The position numbers were made by a program, and so were the translations under genes. DNA of 64,000 nt from Psychrobacter immobilis (GTDB taxonomy: Bacteria; Pseudomonadota; Gammaproteobacteria; Pseudomonadales; Moraxellaceae): contig CAJGZL010000001.1 in assembly GCA_904846145.1 (NCBI GenBank), positions 1,550,001 through 1,614,000 on the forward strand, read 5' to 3'. Shown in pieces: positions 1 through 8,538 of this stretch. The first letter of the stretch is position 1. Each line of letters opens with the position of its first letter. Below the pieces are notes generated by a model. That model saw nothing but the letters and a program-made list of their open reading frames with translations, ran no database searches and had not been told where the DNA came from.

Positions 1-1067
1 TCAATACCATAGTCTTTGGCACTGTCTTGCAGCTGCTCTAGATCCTGTTTAGCAGTCGGTGTAGCTTGCACGGCTAAATCGCGTAAAAATTTCTCAACCT
101 CGGCGACATTATCCGCCATCTTTGTCGATAGCGAGACTTGTGAATAATTGTCAAAGCCTAATAGCTGCGCCTTTTGCTGACGAAGATCTAATATTTGACT
201 CATGATATCAGCGTTATTCAGTGACTCGCCCTTAGCATTGATGTGTTTATCAAACTCTGAGGCACGAGTGACATAAGCATGATATAGCGTCTTACGTAGC
301 TTGCGATCATCAGCGTGAGTCATCACCGCGATATATACAGGAATGTTCAGGCTGGTGACATAATAAGGGCTAGGCAAATCATCGATTTCAGCTTGGGTTA
401 ACTCCTCTTTCTCCAGCATTCGAGCTTTATACTGCTCACCTGTATCAGCCAACAATCCAAGTCCACTTTCAGTGATACCCGCCAATTGTGATTGCTCAAT
501 AGGTAGCATAAAAGCTTGGGTGGCATCTAATATATTATCTGAAAATTTCGCTGACAAAGTCGATAGTTTACTTTGAATCGCGGCAAAATTATCTTGCTCA
601 GCCTTAGGTAGTGCCACTCCTGATAACTCAAACTTTTGAATAGCTAGCTCAATAGCACGAGCGCGCGCAAGCTCTAACTGGTCAAAGAATGCCTTGTCAT
701 TCTTGATGGTTTGATAACGATCAAATAGCGGTTGATGTTGCCCAACGCGCGTACCATAAGCCGATAGAGTCGGCAGCAGCTCATGATGGATATGACGTAT
801 CTCATCGTTACTCATCACGCTATTGAGATGCGATAAGATACCCCAATTGCGATCTAAGGCCAGATTGATATGATCAAAGCTCATCACGTCATCTAGCGCT
901 TGCTCAGCACTGATCGGCGTAAAGTCTTTATCTTGAAATACCGACAGCGTATCCAAAAATTCATTAGCTTGATCAATGGCGTCTATCACTTGAGCCTGTA
1001 GCTCAGTAGGCTTAGTCGCTGCAAAGTCAACGAGATGCAAGTTTTGAGAAGTCATAACAGTAGTCAT
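1..1067 (-). CDS. prlC: Oligopeptidase A (M3 metallopeptidase), N-terminal part, cut by window edge
   Basis: The reverse strand stays open from an ATG at 1067 to the window edge, giving about 355 residues of a protein of roughly 680. The translation begins MTTVMTSQNLHLVDF and continues as the helical N-terminal half of M3 peptidases (thimet oligopeptidase/oligopeptidase A family), with recognisable stretches such as NWGILSHLNSVMSND and YYVTSLNIPVYIAVMTHADD. The family is cytoplasmic and degrades short peptides, including cleaved signal peptides. The zinc-binding HExxH lies in the missing C-terminal half, so catalytic competence cannot be checked here. I chose the 1067 start over the ATG at 1055 because a GGA lies 6 nt upstream of it. 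A sister M3 enzyme (Dcp) is possible but less likely. Confidence 0.85.
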   Translation of the reverse strand, partial: MTTVMTSQNLHLVDFAATKPTELQAQVIDAIDQANEFLDTLSVFQDKDFTPISAEQALDDVMSFDHINLALDRNWGILSHLNSVMSNDEIRHIHHELLPTLSAYGTRVGQHQPLFDRYQTIKNDKAFFDQLELARARAIELAIQKFELSGVALPKAEQDNFAAIQSKLSTLSAKFSDNILDATQAFMLPIEQSQLAGITESGLGLLADTGEQYKARMLEKEELTQAEIDDLPSPYYVTSLNIPVYIAVMTHADDRKLRKTLYHAYVTRASEFDKHINAKGESLNNADIMSQILDLRQQKAQLLGFDNYSQVSLSTKMADNVAEVEKFLRDLAVQATPTAKQDLEQLQDSAKDYGI

Positions 1068-1667
1068 AAAAGATCCAAAGGCAGTAAAGGGTAAGAATAG
1101 TAGTACTTGAAATAGTAGTAATTAAATGAGTATAGAGAATCAAAATGTTACGCTATAAAATAAATAGAGTTAGTAATAGCATGTTAACTATCAATGATAT
1201 TAACTATCAATAAGTAAAAGTGCTGAATGAATAAGAAAATGGGTATGTTTGACTGCAAATACAACCCAACATAATAGCTCTAATAGTTAATCAAAACAAA
1301 GTGTCGCATTTAAAGATGCTTGTTAATACACAATAGTGATGGACACACTTACAAAGCATATCATTTGCTTGCAAACTAACCCTATAGCAAAGCAGATGAA
1401 CTTGTTAGGCTAGTAAATAAAGTCAAACAACAATTGAATAAAAAATGACTTTGTAGGATACTCAATAGAACGAGTCTAATTACTTATAGCTATTTATATT
1501 ACTTGTAGCTCTTTAGAATAATTAAAAAAGTATTTTGGACAAGTTCATCGGCTAATCACACATGGGTCAACCATCTGTTATATAGCCTTTTATTATTGAG
1601 TTATTCGATACTGAGCGGATTAGAAGTTAATCAGCAACTAAAGATAATAAAACTAGGAGCATACTTT
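1068..1667. other. Intergenic region between prlC and the baeRF gene
   Basis: About 600 AT-rich bases separate the two divergent genes. Only very short open frames are present. The region must hold both promoters, but I see no -35/-10 pair good enough to call. An AGGAG-type ribosome binding site at 1655-1660 serves the gene starting at 1668. No RNA gene or repeat was recognised. Confidence 0.5.
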
Positions 1668-2780
1668 ATGAAAGCAACTCTCAAAAGTTTACGTGAATCT
1701 AAAGCCAATCCAGCGGTAAGTATTTTTGTGAAAACACACCGTGAGCATCCTGCTAATGAACAAGATCCTATTGCCCTCAAAAATCAACTTAAAGTCGCCG
1801 AAGATCGTCTGAATAAAGAATATGATAAAAATACAGCATCGACTATCTTAGCGCACATTCACAAAGTTACCGAAGATTTGAATCATAATTATAACCTCGA
1901 TACATTAGCTATTTTTGCTAGTACTGATGATGTCCAGCTCATTCGTATGCCACTTGATACCAAAGAGCGCGTTGTGATATCAGATAGCTTTGCTACTCGT
2001 GATCTCGTCCGTGATATGGCAAGTGCCGTACATTTTTATGCTGTAGTGTTGACGGGTGACGTTGCTCGCTTAATTGAAGCGTCAAATGATCGTGTGGTCA
2101 TGGAGTTTGATAAAGACTCAGATAAGCAAAACAATATGGAAAACATTCCATTCCCAATTGATAATAATGGCTTGTACAAGACCAGCGATGGCGGCTCTGA
2201 CCGTTCAGCGAATAACGAGAGCGCTCATCTAAAAGAGTACTTTAACCAAGTTGATAAAAGCGTCCAAGAGCTATGGGGCGAGCATAAAATGCCGCTTGTC
2301 GTTATCGGTAATACCAAAAACGTTGGCTACTATAAAGAGGTATGTGACCGCCCAGAAAACATCATTGCAACGGTAACCAATGTCACTCGTCTTGATGACG
2401 GTAGCGCTCAGCACATTATCGACGGAGTACAAGAGGCGATAGAAGAGTATCGTAGTTCGCTACATACTGAGGCGATGGGTGAGATCGATAAAGCTCGTGG
2501 CGCTAATATGTTACGCACGGACTTACAAGAAGTCTATCAGGGAGCGTTCCAAGGTGCAGGCGAGACCTTATATGTGCGTCGCTGGTATATCCAACCTGCC
2601 AAAATCGATGAAAAGGCGCAGACATTAGCCTTAGTGGATGATGCTACTGGAGAAGGTGTAACTGATGATGCTATCGGTGTCATTATTGAGCACGTTATCC
2701 ATAATGGTGGCGATGTTATCTTCTTACCAGAGGAGATTATGGGCGCTGATCAGCCTATAGCTTTAGTGACTCGCTATTAA
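1668..2780 (+). CDS. Bacterial archaeo-eukaryotic release factor (baeRF) family protein, probably family 3
   Basis: The protein is 370 residues from the ATG at 1668. The frame is open back to a TTG at 1596, but AGGAGC 7 nt before the ATG decides the start. The fold pattern resembles eRF1-like baeRF proteins: an N-terminal domain opening MKATLKSLRESKANPAVSIF, a central domain with HFYAVVLTGDVARLIEA and MPLVVIGNTKNVGYYKEV, and a C-terminal L7Ae-like domain ending in a cluster with GGDVIFLPEEIMG. baeRFs have been proposed from comparative genomics to act on stalled or hibernating ribosomes; biochemical roles are largely unknown. No GGQ peptide-release tripeptide is visible. The gene stands alone and is followed by its own hairpin terminator. 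Family membership is from sequence recall, so the subfamily number is tentative. Confidence 0.6.
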   Translation: MKATLKSLRESKANPAVSIFVKTHREHPANEQDPIALKNQLKVAEDRLNKEYDKNTASTILAHIHKVTEDLNHNYNLDTLAIFASTDDVQLIRMPLDTKERVVISDSFATRDLVRDMASAVHFYAVVLTGDVARLIEASNDRVVMEFDKDSDKQNNMENIPFPIDNNGLYKTSDGGSDRSANNESAHLKEYFNQVDKSVQELWGEHKMPLVVIGNTKNVGYYKEVCDRPENIIATVTNVTRLDDGSAQHIIDGVQEAIEEYRSSLHTEAMGEIDKARGANMLRTDLQEVYQGAFQGAGETLYVRRWYIQPAKIDEKAQTLALVDDATGEGVTDDAIGVIIEHVIHNGGDVIFLPEEIMGADQPIALVTRY

Positions 2781-2813
2781 TTAGGTCATTTTAAGTATAG
2801 ATAGATCTAAAGT

Positions 2814-2847
2814 AGAGCATTGATTCACTAAGGATCAATGCTCTTTT
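2814..2847 (+). terminator. Rho-independent terminator of the baeRF gene
   Basis: Perfect 11-bp stem (AGAGCATTGAT with ATCAATGCTCT) with a 9-nt loop, followed by TTTT. It lies 34 bp after the stop codon. Confidence 0.8.
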
Positions 2848-2952
2848 AGTTTAAAAACACCCTATAGAAAGCAAAAAGAAATAAATAGCATGCCTTGTAT
2901 TTTTAAGCTTAGTATCAGCATCATTCTTTGTCTATTAGACCTCTTGCAAAAG

Positions 2953-3785
2953 TCATAGTCTAAGCTCGGAATTAATGATACCAGCAAACAGCTTCATTCT
3001 AAGATCATAGCGCTGACGACGGTTGCGATATTTATGAGCCACGATTTTAAACAACTTGATTAAGCCTATTTTGTGCTCAACCACAATACGGAACTTTGCC
3101 AGATAGTGATTGGCCTGTTTGCATATCTCCAATAACTGACCACCACGAGGTTTCTTAAATGGTGTGAAAGTTTGGTTATGTAGATTTGCTATACCCTGAT
3201 AACCACTGTCTGCTAGATAGTTAGTATTCTCAGGTAACCAATCAGGACAAGTATCTTTATACAGCTTAAAATCGTGGATTGACCCTTTACAGGTTTGCAC
3301 ATCAAGTATCAACCCTGTTTGCCAATGGACGATAACCTGCGCTTTTAAGGTGTGTTGTTTTTTCTTACCGCTATAGTAGTCTCTTTGGTTTTTTTTGGAC
3401 GCTCAATTGGGGTTTCGGTGGCATCGACAATGACGACTGACCAATTGGTATCCTCATCGACACGACTAGGCAACTTTTTAGGCAATTCAAACTTGCCAGA
3501 GTCAATCAGGATGTCTTCTACTTTACGAATGATACGGCTAGCAGAAGACTCATGAATACCAAAGTCCATACTGATATGATAAAGCGTGCGGTATTCACGC
3601 CAATAAGTCAGGGCGAGTAGTATCTGCTCCTTAAGACTGAGCACACTTGGTCTGCCTGATTTGGTCTTAGATGCTTCATGCTCTTGCATGGCATCAAGCA
3701 TGTCATAAAAGGTGGCTTTATGAATGCCAGTGTAGCGTTTAAAACCAGCGTCACTTTGTTTGAGTAGCTTATCTATGTTTGGCAT
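2953..3785 (-). CDS. IS5-family transposase, made by -1 ribosomal frameshifting
   Basis: The upstream frame starts at an ATG at 3785 (an in-frame TTG at 3809 is also possible) and encodes a helix-turn-helix half with RPSVLSLKEQILLALTYWRE. It stops near 3345. The downstream frame encodes the rest of the DDE domain, with LADSGYQGI and FRIVVEHKIGLIK. The frames are joined by a run of eight A on the coding strand (T at 3389-3396). A -1 slip on A-AAA-AAA gives the continuous family sequence RPKKNQRDYYSGKKKQHTLK, about 277 residues in total. The first acidic residue is in VVIVDATET before the slip. The junction could be read as a mutation, but the slippery run in the right direction supports programmed frameshifting. 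Confidence 0.85.
3389..3396 (-). promoter_or_regulatory. Programmed -1 frameshift slippery run (A8) in the IS5 transposase
   Basis: Eight consecutive A on the coding strand lie where the upstream frame must pass to the downstream frame. Slipping back by one base restores the conserved family sequence without loss of residues. Confidence 0.75.
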
Positions 3786-3874
3786 ATCTATTAAGTAAGT
3801 AGAGTTCAATAATATATGTTGTGTCTTACAACTACTTTTGCAAGAGGTCTATTATAAATAAAAAAGGATCAACC

Positions 3875-4711
3875 ATGATTATCCCCAATAATGCTATTGG
3901 TCATAAAATCAAAAGCGCGCAGGCATTTGCCTCATTGATATTGCGTGGCGGACGTGGAGTGATGGGTACTGCTAATCCCATGCAGCCTGAAAAATCACTC
4001 GTCTTATACGAATTTGAGGCCTGTCCTTATTCACGCCGCGTCCGTGAAGTCATGACGCTGCTTAACCTTGACTATGAGAGTCGCCCAAGTCCGCACAAAG
4101 GCCATGTCTATCGTGACGAGCTAAAAGAGCTGGCAGGTAAGGCACAAGTACCGTTTTTGATTGACGAAAACAATGTGGGTGGAGCTAATGGTGAAGAGAA
4201 TAATCACATATTAGACTCACAAGCGATTATCAATCATCTATTTGCTAATTATTCCAAAAAAGGTTTTACCCCAGATAAGTACCAGCGCCAAAATAAAAAG
4301 GATAACGCCTCATTAGCCAATAAAGCGGCAAGTGTCGCCTCCATGATGCGTGGGGTAAAAGCGGTGCATCCTAAGAAAAATTTAGCTCGTGGTAAACCTA
4401 AACAGCCGCTACATCTGTATGGTTTTGAAGCCAGTCCATTTTGCCGTTTGGTCAGAGAAACCTTGAGTGAGCTTGAGGTAGGCTATATCAATCATAATGT
4501 TGCCCGCGAGCGCCTACAAGATATCGGCGCTTTTGGTTTTCATTTAACTAAGGGTGAATACCGGCCTATCAAAGGCGGCAAACGCGATCATTTGATGAAT
4601 GAGGAGATTAAGGGTGAGTTGCTATTTCCTTATCTTATCGATCCTAATACCGATACCAAGATGTATGAGTCGCAAGATATTATCAATTACTTAGAATATA
4701 ATTATGGTTGA
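3875..4711 (+). CDS. Protein with two tandem GST N-terminal (thioredoxin-fold) domains
   Basis: The ATG at 3875 has AAAGGATC just upstream. The frame is also open back into the IS inverted repeat, but that part is not native. The protein is about 278 residues with two similar thioredoxin-fold units. The first (about residues 30-115) carries LYEFEACPYSRRVREVM, with a CPYS motif. The second (about 175-278) carries LYGFEASPFCRLVRETL, with SPFC. Both end in a SQ(A/D)IINxL motif typical of the glutathione-binding half of GSTs. No all-helical GST C-terminal domain follows, so this is a domain duplication rather than a classical GST. Redox or glutathione binding is inferred. An IS5 element lies 25 bp upstream and probably changes expression. 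Confidence 0.75.
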   Translation: MIIPNNAIGHKIKSAQAFASLILRGGRGVMGTANPMQPEKSLVLYEFEACPYSRRVREVMTLLNLDYESRPSPHKGHVYRDELKELAGKAQVPFLIDENNVGGANGEENNHILDSQAIINHLFANYSKKGFTPDKYQRQNKKDNASLANKAASVASMMRGVKAVHPKKNLARGKPKQPLHLYGFEASPFCRLVRETLSELEVGYINHNVARERLQDIGAFGFHLTKGEYRPIKGGKRDHLMNEEIKGELLFPYLIDPNTDTKMYESQDIINYLEYNYG

Positions 4712-4806
4712 TAGTTTGAGCTTTCTAATAGAGCGTTATTACAAACGTTAGTTTGCAATATTTGCTATATTAGTTTTTACTGCTTTTTATTAACTCACTC
4801 TATGCT

Positions 4807-5577
4807 ATGACTACTAGACCTATGACTACAGACTCTTTTGTATTGACCAGCTACAACATTCATAAAGGCATGTCGCCGATGAATCGTCAGGTAAAGATGC
4901 AAGGCATCGCCCAAGCATTGGATATGGCAGGGGCGGATATCTTGTGTCTGCAAGAAGTGCAAGGGCAGAACCTTAAGCGTAATATGCAATATAACGAATA
5001 TCCTGATCAATCGCAGCATGAATGGTTTGGCGAGTTTTTGCAGTTAGAAAACAGCTATGGCAAAAACTCAGAGTATGAAAATGGTCATCACGGTAATGCG
5101 GTATTAAGTCGTTTTCCGTTAGATCCCAAGCATAATGTCAATATCAGCGTCAACAAACTTGAGCAGCGCGGCGTCTTGCATTGCGAAGTACAACCCATAG
5201 GATGGGAGCGGCCTGTAGTGGTGTTATGCGCTCATCTTAATCTCTTTGAGCGCGATCGGGTCAAACAATATCAAGCGATTAGCGATTATGTGCGTCACGA
5301 GATCGATGATGGTCAGCCGCTTATTTTGGCAGGAGACTTTAACGATTGGAAGCGCATGTCTTGCGACAAATTAGCCAATAGCCTTGGGATGACAGAAGCC
5401 TTTAGACACTGTCATGGCAAGCTGCTACCGACCTTTCCTGCGAAGCTACCTGTACTGAGCCTAGATCGTATTTATGTGCGTAATCTGACCGTCAAAGATG
5501 CGTGGGTACATACGGGGAAACCTTGGTCAACGCTATCCGACCATTTACCAATCAGTGCAGAGTTGGCCTTGTTATAA
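4807..5577 (+). CDS. Endonuclease/exonuclease/phosphatase (EEP) family hydrolase
   Basis: 256 residues with the full set of EEP superfamily motifs: SYNIHKG near the N-terminus, LQEVQ (metal-binding Glu), AHLNLF, GDFNDWK (catalytic Asp/Asn) and the terminal SDHLPI (catalytic Asp-His). These Mg2+-dependent enzymes cleave phosphodiesters in DNA, RNA, phospholipids or small molecules; the substrate cannot be told from sequence. There is no signal peptide, so it is probably cytoplasmic. It may start at the ATG at 4807 or at the one at 4822. Similar proteins in Acinetobacter and Pseudomonas are annotated only as EEP family members. Confidence 0.8.
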   Translation: MTTRPMTTDSFVLTSYNIHKGMSPMNRQVKMQGIAQALDMAGADILCLQEVQGQNLKRNMQYNEYPDQSQHEWFGEFLQLENSYGKNSEYENGHHGNAVLSRFPLDPKHNVNISVNKLEQRGVLHCEVQPIGWERPVVVLCAHLNLFERDRVKQYQAISDYVRHEIDDGQPLILAGDFNDWKRMSCDKLANSLGMTEAFRHCHGKLLPTFPAKLPVLSLDRIYVRNLTVKDAWVHTGKPWSTLSDHLPISAELALL

Positions 5578-5626
5578 ACTATTTAGTAAAAAGTAAAACC
5601 TGATAAATAAAAAAGGAATTATTTCT

Positions 5627-6622
5627 ATGTCTACTAACAATCTACCTAGCCAGCAACATGCTGTCTTAATCACTGAGTTTGGCGCACCTGAGGTTATGCA
5701 GTATCAAGATGGCGTTGCTGTTCCTGAACTAAATGACGAGCAAGTGCTTATTAAAGTCGCCTACGCAGGTATCAACCCTGTCGATTATAAAACCCGTCAA
5801 GGCAAAGGTTGGGGCGCAGATAACATTCGTAAGAACAAATTCGAGCAGGATAAGTCTGCTATTTTAGGTTTTGATGTGGCAGGTGAGGTCGTCGCTAGCA
5901 ACAGCGATAAGTTTGTAGTAGGTAATAAGGTAGCCGCACTAAGCTTTGATAGTAGCTGTTATGCGGAGTATGTCGCCGTCGATGCTGAGCTATTAGCGCT
6001 GGTGCCAGAGTCCGTTAGCCTAGAGCAAGCTGGTGCGCTACCTTGTGTCGGTCAAACCGCTGTGCAACTCGTAGATTTTGCTAATATAAAAGCAGGTGAG
6101 CATGTGGTGATGAACGCACCAGCGGGCGGGGTTGGGCAATTGGTCATTCAACTATTAGCAGAAAAGATTACTCGTGAAAATATAAAAGTTACTGTCATTT
6201 GCTCTCCTGAAAAATACGAGAAGCTTGATCAGCTCGTTGATAAAGAGGCACTAACAGGTTGGATCGATTACACCAAAGACGATGACTTTCCAGAGTTGCA
6301 AGCTGACGTACTGTTAGACTTAGTCGGCGATGAGGCTGGTGTGCGCGCGCTTAGCACCATCAAATCTGATGGTCGAGTGTATGTGCTGCCTACGATCTGG
6401 GTTGATAAGCTAAAAGCCGCAGGTAGCAATCAGCTAACTATCGAAGGCTATGCCGTCAAACCTAATGGCGAGGATATGGCACGCGTTTTACAACAAGTGG
6501 CTGATGGTAGCCTAAAGCTGCATATCGAAAACAGCTACCCCTTATCTGAAGTCGTTGCCGCCCATACTGAACTTCAAAAGGGCGCTGCTTTTGGTAAGAT
6601 TGTACTGCAAGTGTCTACCTAA
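5627..6622 (+). CDS. Medium-chain dehydrogenase/reductase, quinone reductase-like (zinc-free)
   Basis: 331 residues. The N-terminal GroES-like domain has YAGINPVDYKTRQGKG and FDVAGEVV. The Rossmann domain has MNAPAGGVGQLVIQL as its nucleotide-binding loop. Neither the catalytic nor the structural zinc cysteines of classical alcohol dehydrogenases are seen, which places it with NADPH:quinone oxidoreductases and related enoyl reductases. It likely reduces quinones or reactive enones with NADPH; the substrate is unknown. A GGAATT ribosome site precedes the ATG, and a hairpin terminator follows at 6646-6681, so it is a single-gene unit. Confidence 0.8.
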   Translation: MSTNNLPSQQHAVLITEFGAPEVMQYQDGVAVPELNDEQVLIKVAYAGINPVDYKTRQGKGWGADNIRKNKFEQDKSAILGFDVAGEVVASNSDKFVVGNKVAALSFDSSCYAEYVAVDAELLALVPESVSLEQAGALPCVGQTAVQLVDFANIKAGEHVVMNAPAGGVGQLVIQLLAEKITRENIKVTVICSPEKYEKLDQLVDKEALTGWIDYTKDDDFPELQADVLLDLVGDEAGVRALSTIKSDGRVYVLPTIWVDKLKAAGSNQLTIEGYAVKPNGEDMARVLQQVADGSLKLHIENSYPLSEVVAAHTELQKGAAFGKIVLQVST

Positions 6623-6645
6623 CTTATAATGATAAAAATGCTAAG

Positions 6646-6681
6646 ACGTAAGATAGAGGCTGCCTTTATCTTGCGTTTTTT
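6646..6681 (+). terminator. Rho-independent terminator after the MDR gene
   Basis: A 15-bp stem (ACGTAAGATAGAGGC against GCCTTTATCTTGCGT, with two G-U pairs in RNA) with a very short loop, followed by a run of T. It starts 24 bp after the stop codon. Confidence 0.75.
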
Positions 6682-6895
6682 GTGCTTAAATGACTGCTAA
6701 TCTTCAAGTGATTTAAATGTGTTAGCAAAATAATAAGGGTTATAAGTCATTGCTTTTATTAATTTACTAAAGCCATACCCATTAACGAACTTTCTTACAA
6801 AAGGTAATTTAGCATACTGTTATAGTTTTAAAGATAGCAAGTATAGAGCGAGCTGTTTTTATTCTTTTAACTTATAGGATATTGGAGAAACTAAT

Positions 6896-7804
6896 ATGGA
6901 TGTTAATAATGCTAACAATGAAATGAATGAGCAAACACTCGATAATGAGGCTTATATTGCCAAAGCTCGTCAAGAAATAGAAGATTGGATGTATCCTGAT
7001 AGTAGTATTTTAGATAAGACTCTTGCTGCTTTGGCTATGCCTATTGAAAAGGCAGGCGAGGCGCTGATGAATGTACCGCAGCTAGGTGATACCCTTAAGC
7101 AAGCAACTGAAAAAACTATAGTGAGCTTGAGTGACGCGGCTAACTGGACGATAGATGTGCAAGATACTATCGAAGCCTATCGTAATGACTCAGATAGCGA
7201 TGGTACAGATATAAAGAAGCTCATAGATATTCAAAATCTACCTATTGCAGTCGCCGATAACCAAGTCAAATTATTTAAGAGCAAATATGTTGCCTTGACT
7301 AGCGCACAAGGGGTGACAACGGGCATAGTCGGCTGGGCAGGCATTCCTGCCGATGTGGTCGGCTTAATTACTGCCAACCTGCGTGCTATTAGTGAATATG
7401 CGACTTATTACGGTTTTGATATGACTGCCAAGCACGAGCAAGTATTTGCGATGTCGCTATTAGGGTTAGCAACGTCTACTTCAGGTGATGAGCGACAAGC
7501 CGCGCTGGATGATACTTTTAGCTTAGTAAATAGTGATAAATCGAAAAATGATTCTTTGAAGAGCGACGGCAAAGCCCCTGAAACTTTGGCGCTCAATCAA
7601 ATCAATGAAGAGGTCATGTCACGGGTATTACGTCAAACCGCAACAAAAGTCGCGACTAATTTGGTCAAAACTAAAGCGGCACAGATAGTACCAGCGGTAG
7701 GTGCAGTGGTCGCAGGTGGCGTCAATGCTAGCTACACAGCAAGCGTCTGTGAGGCTGCATATCAGTGCTACCGTCAGCGTTTTTTGAATAGACAAAACGT
7801 CTAA
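6896..7804 (+). CDS. EcsC family protein
   Basis: 302 residues. The central and C-terminal parts match the EcsC family, with QGVTTGIVGWAGIPADVVGL and NLRAISEYATYYGFD, then a conserved C-terminal ATKVATNLVKTKAAQIVPAVG. Two hydrophobic, glycine-rich stretches (about residues 137-160 and 265-282) could contact or span a membrane. The family is named after EcsC of Bacillus, but its function is not established. The gene has a good GGAGAA ribosome site before the ATG, and is convergent with the alkB-like gene with only 46 bp between stop codons. Confidence 0.75.
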   Translation: MDVNNANNEMNEQTLDNEAYIAKARQEIEDWMYPDSSILDKTLAALAMPIEKAGEALMNVPQLGDTLKQATEKTIVSLSDAANWTIDVQDTIEAYRNDSDSDGTDIKKLIDIQNLPIAVADNQVKLFKSKYVALTSAQGVTTGIVGWAGIPADVVGLITANLRAISEYATYYGFDMTAKHEQVFAMSLLGLATSTSGDERQAALDDTFSLVNSDKSKNDSLKSDGKAPETLALNQINEEVMSRVLRQTATKVATNLVKTKAAQIVPAVGAVVAGGVNASYTASVCEAAYQCYRQRFLNRQNV

Positions 7805-7850
7805 AGTAGTAAAAGTCCAAGTGGGTAGCAAACCTAATTAGATATCAAGC

Positions 7851-8498
7851 TTAGGCAGTTAGCATCCGCCGAAAAGTTAAACTGATTCGTCCCGCGTGCA
7901 CGGTTTTAGTCTTAGTAATGGTATGTTTCCAATACTGCTGAGTATCTCCGTGCATGACAATTAGCTGACCTGACTCAAGATAAAGCTCGACTTTGACGGG
8001 CTTGTCTTGATGTCTGTTATTTTTATGCTTAAGTTTTTTATGTTTAAAAACAAACTTGCGCGTAGCACCTAAAGACAGTGCGGCAATGATCGGCTGCTCG
8101 CCTAATTCTTTTTCATCATCCGCGTGATAACCCATGCCATCTGTGCCTGTAGGATAAAAATTAAGCAGGCAAGTATTAAATTCAACTTTGATACCGATAG
8201 TTGCTAATTTTGCTTCAACCTGTTTTTTAATTTGTAATACGGATGGTGTCCAATCGATAGCTTTGCGCGCATGCCCAGAGTAGGTATAGCTTAAGCCCTT
8301 GTCACCCATCCAAACCATCTGACGAGTAGTGATATGTGTCTTACCAAATAAAGTGACCGTATCTGCTTGCCAAGGTAGATCAGTGGCCAATTGCTCATAA
8401 AGCTCAGTAGCTTCATCAATGACTATACCCAAATCATTTACCACGCCATTATAGGGCAAGAGATTATCAGTAGATTTAGGGATAAAAAGATCGTTCAT
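7851..8498 (-). CDS. alkB: AlkB-like Fe(II)/2-oxoglutarate dioxygenase (alkylated nucleic acid repair)
   Basis: 215 residues. The 2OG-Fe(II) oxygenase core is complete: HAD at residues 125-127 (iron ligands), His192 in YWKHTI (third ligand), and RISLTFR at 204-210 (2-oxoglutarate binding). NFYPTGTDGMGYHADDE and LSLGATRKFVFKHK are typical of AlkB and its human ABH2/3-like relatives. The family removes methyl groups such as 1-methyladenine and 3-methylcytosine by oxidation. It is short and AlkB2-like. No adaptive-response genes (ada) are nearby. The next gene on the same strand lies 40 bp upstream, so both may be co-transcribed. Confidence 0.85.
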   Translation of the reverse strand: MNDLFIPKSTDNLLPYNGVVNDLGIVIDEATELYEQLATDLPWQADTVTLFGKTHITTRQMVWMGDKGLSYTYSGHARKAIDWTPSVLQIKKQVEAKLATIGIKVEFNTCLLNFYPTGTDGMGYHADDEKELGEQPIIAALSLGATRKFVFKHKKLKHKNNRHQDKPVKVELYLESGQLIVMHGDTQQYWKHTITKTKTVHAGRISLTFRRMLTA

Positions 8499-8538
8499 TG
8501 TGCTTACTCACTATCACTTTCTTACAATTTCTTATATC

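Larger units (their letters stand above)
2938..3849 (-). mobile_element. IS5-family insertion sequence, complete, about 912 bp
   Basis: The element is bounded by perfect 16-bp terminal inverted repeats: GACCTCTTGCAAAAGT at 2938-2953 and its complement at 3834-3849. It is flanked by a TA dinucleotide on both sides (2936-2937 and 3850-3851), consistent with a short target duplication typical of IS5-group elements. It carries one transposase split over two reading frames. The stop codon of the transposase lies at the inner edge of the left inverted repeat. The right end lies only 25 bp before the start codon of the next gene, so the insertion falls in that gene's promoter region. Both ends and the frameshift site look intact, so the copy may be active. 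Confidence 0.9.

Noticed and set aside
2953..3809. Transposase broken by a random frameshift
   Set aside because: A -1 slip on A8 restores the family sequence exactly, and the IS ends are intact, so programmed frameshifting is more likely.
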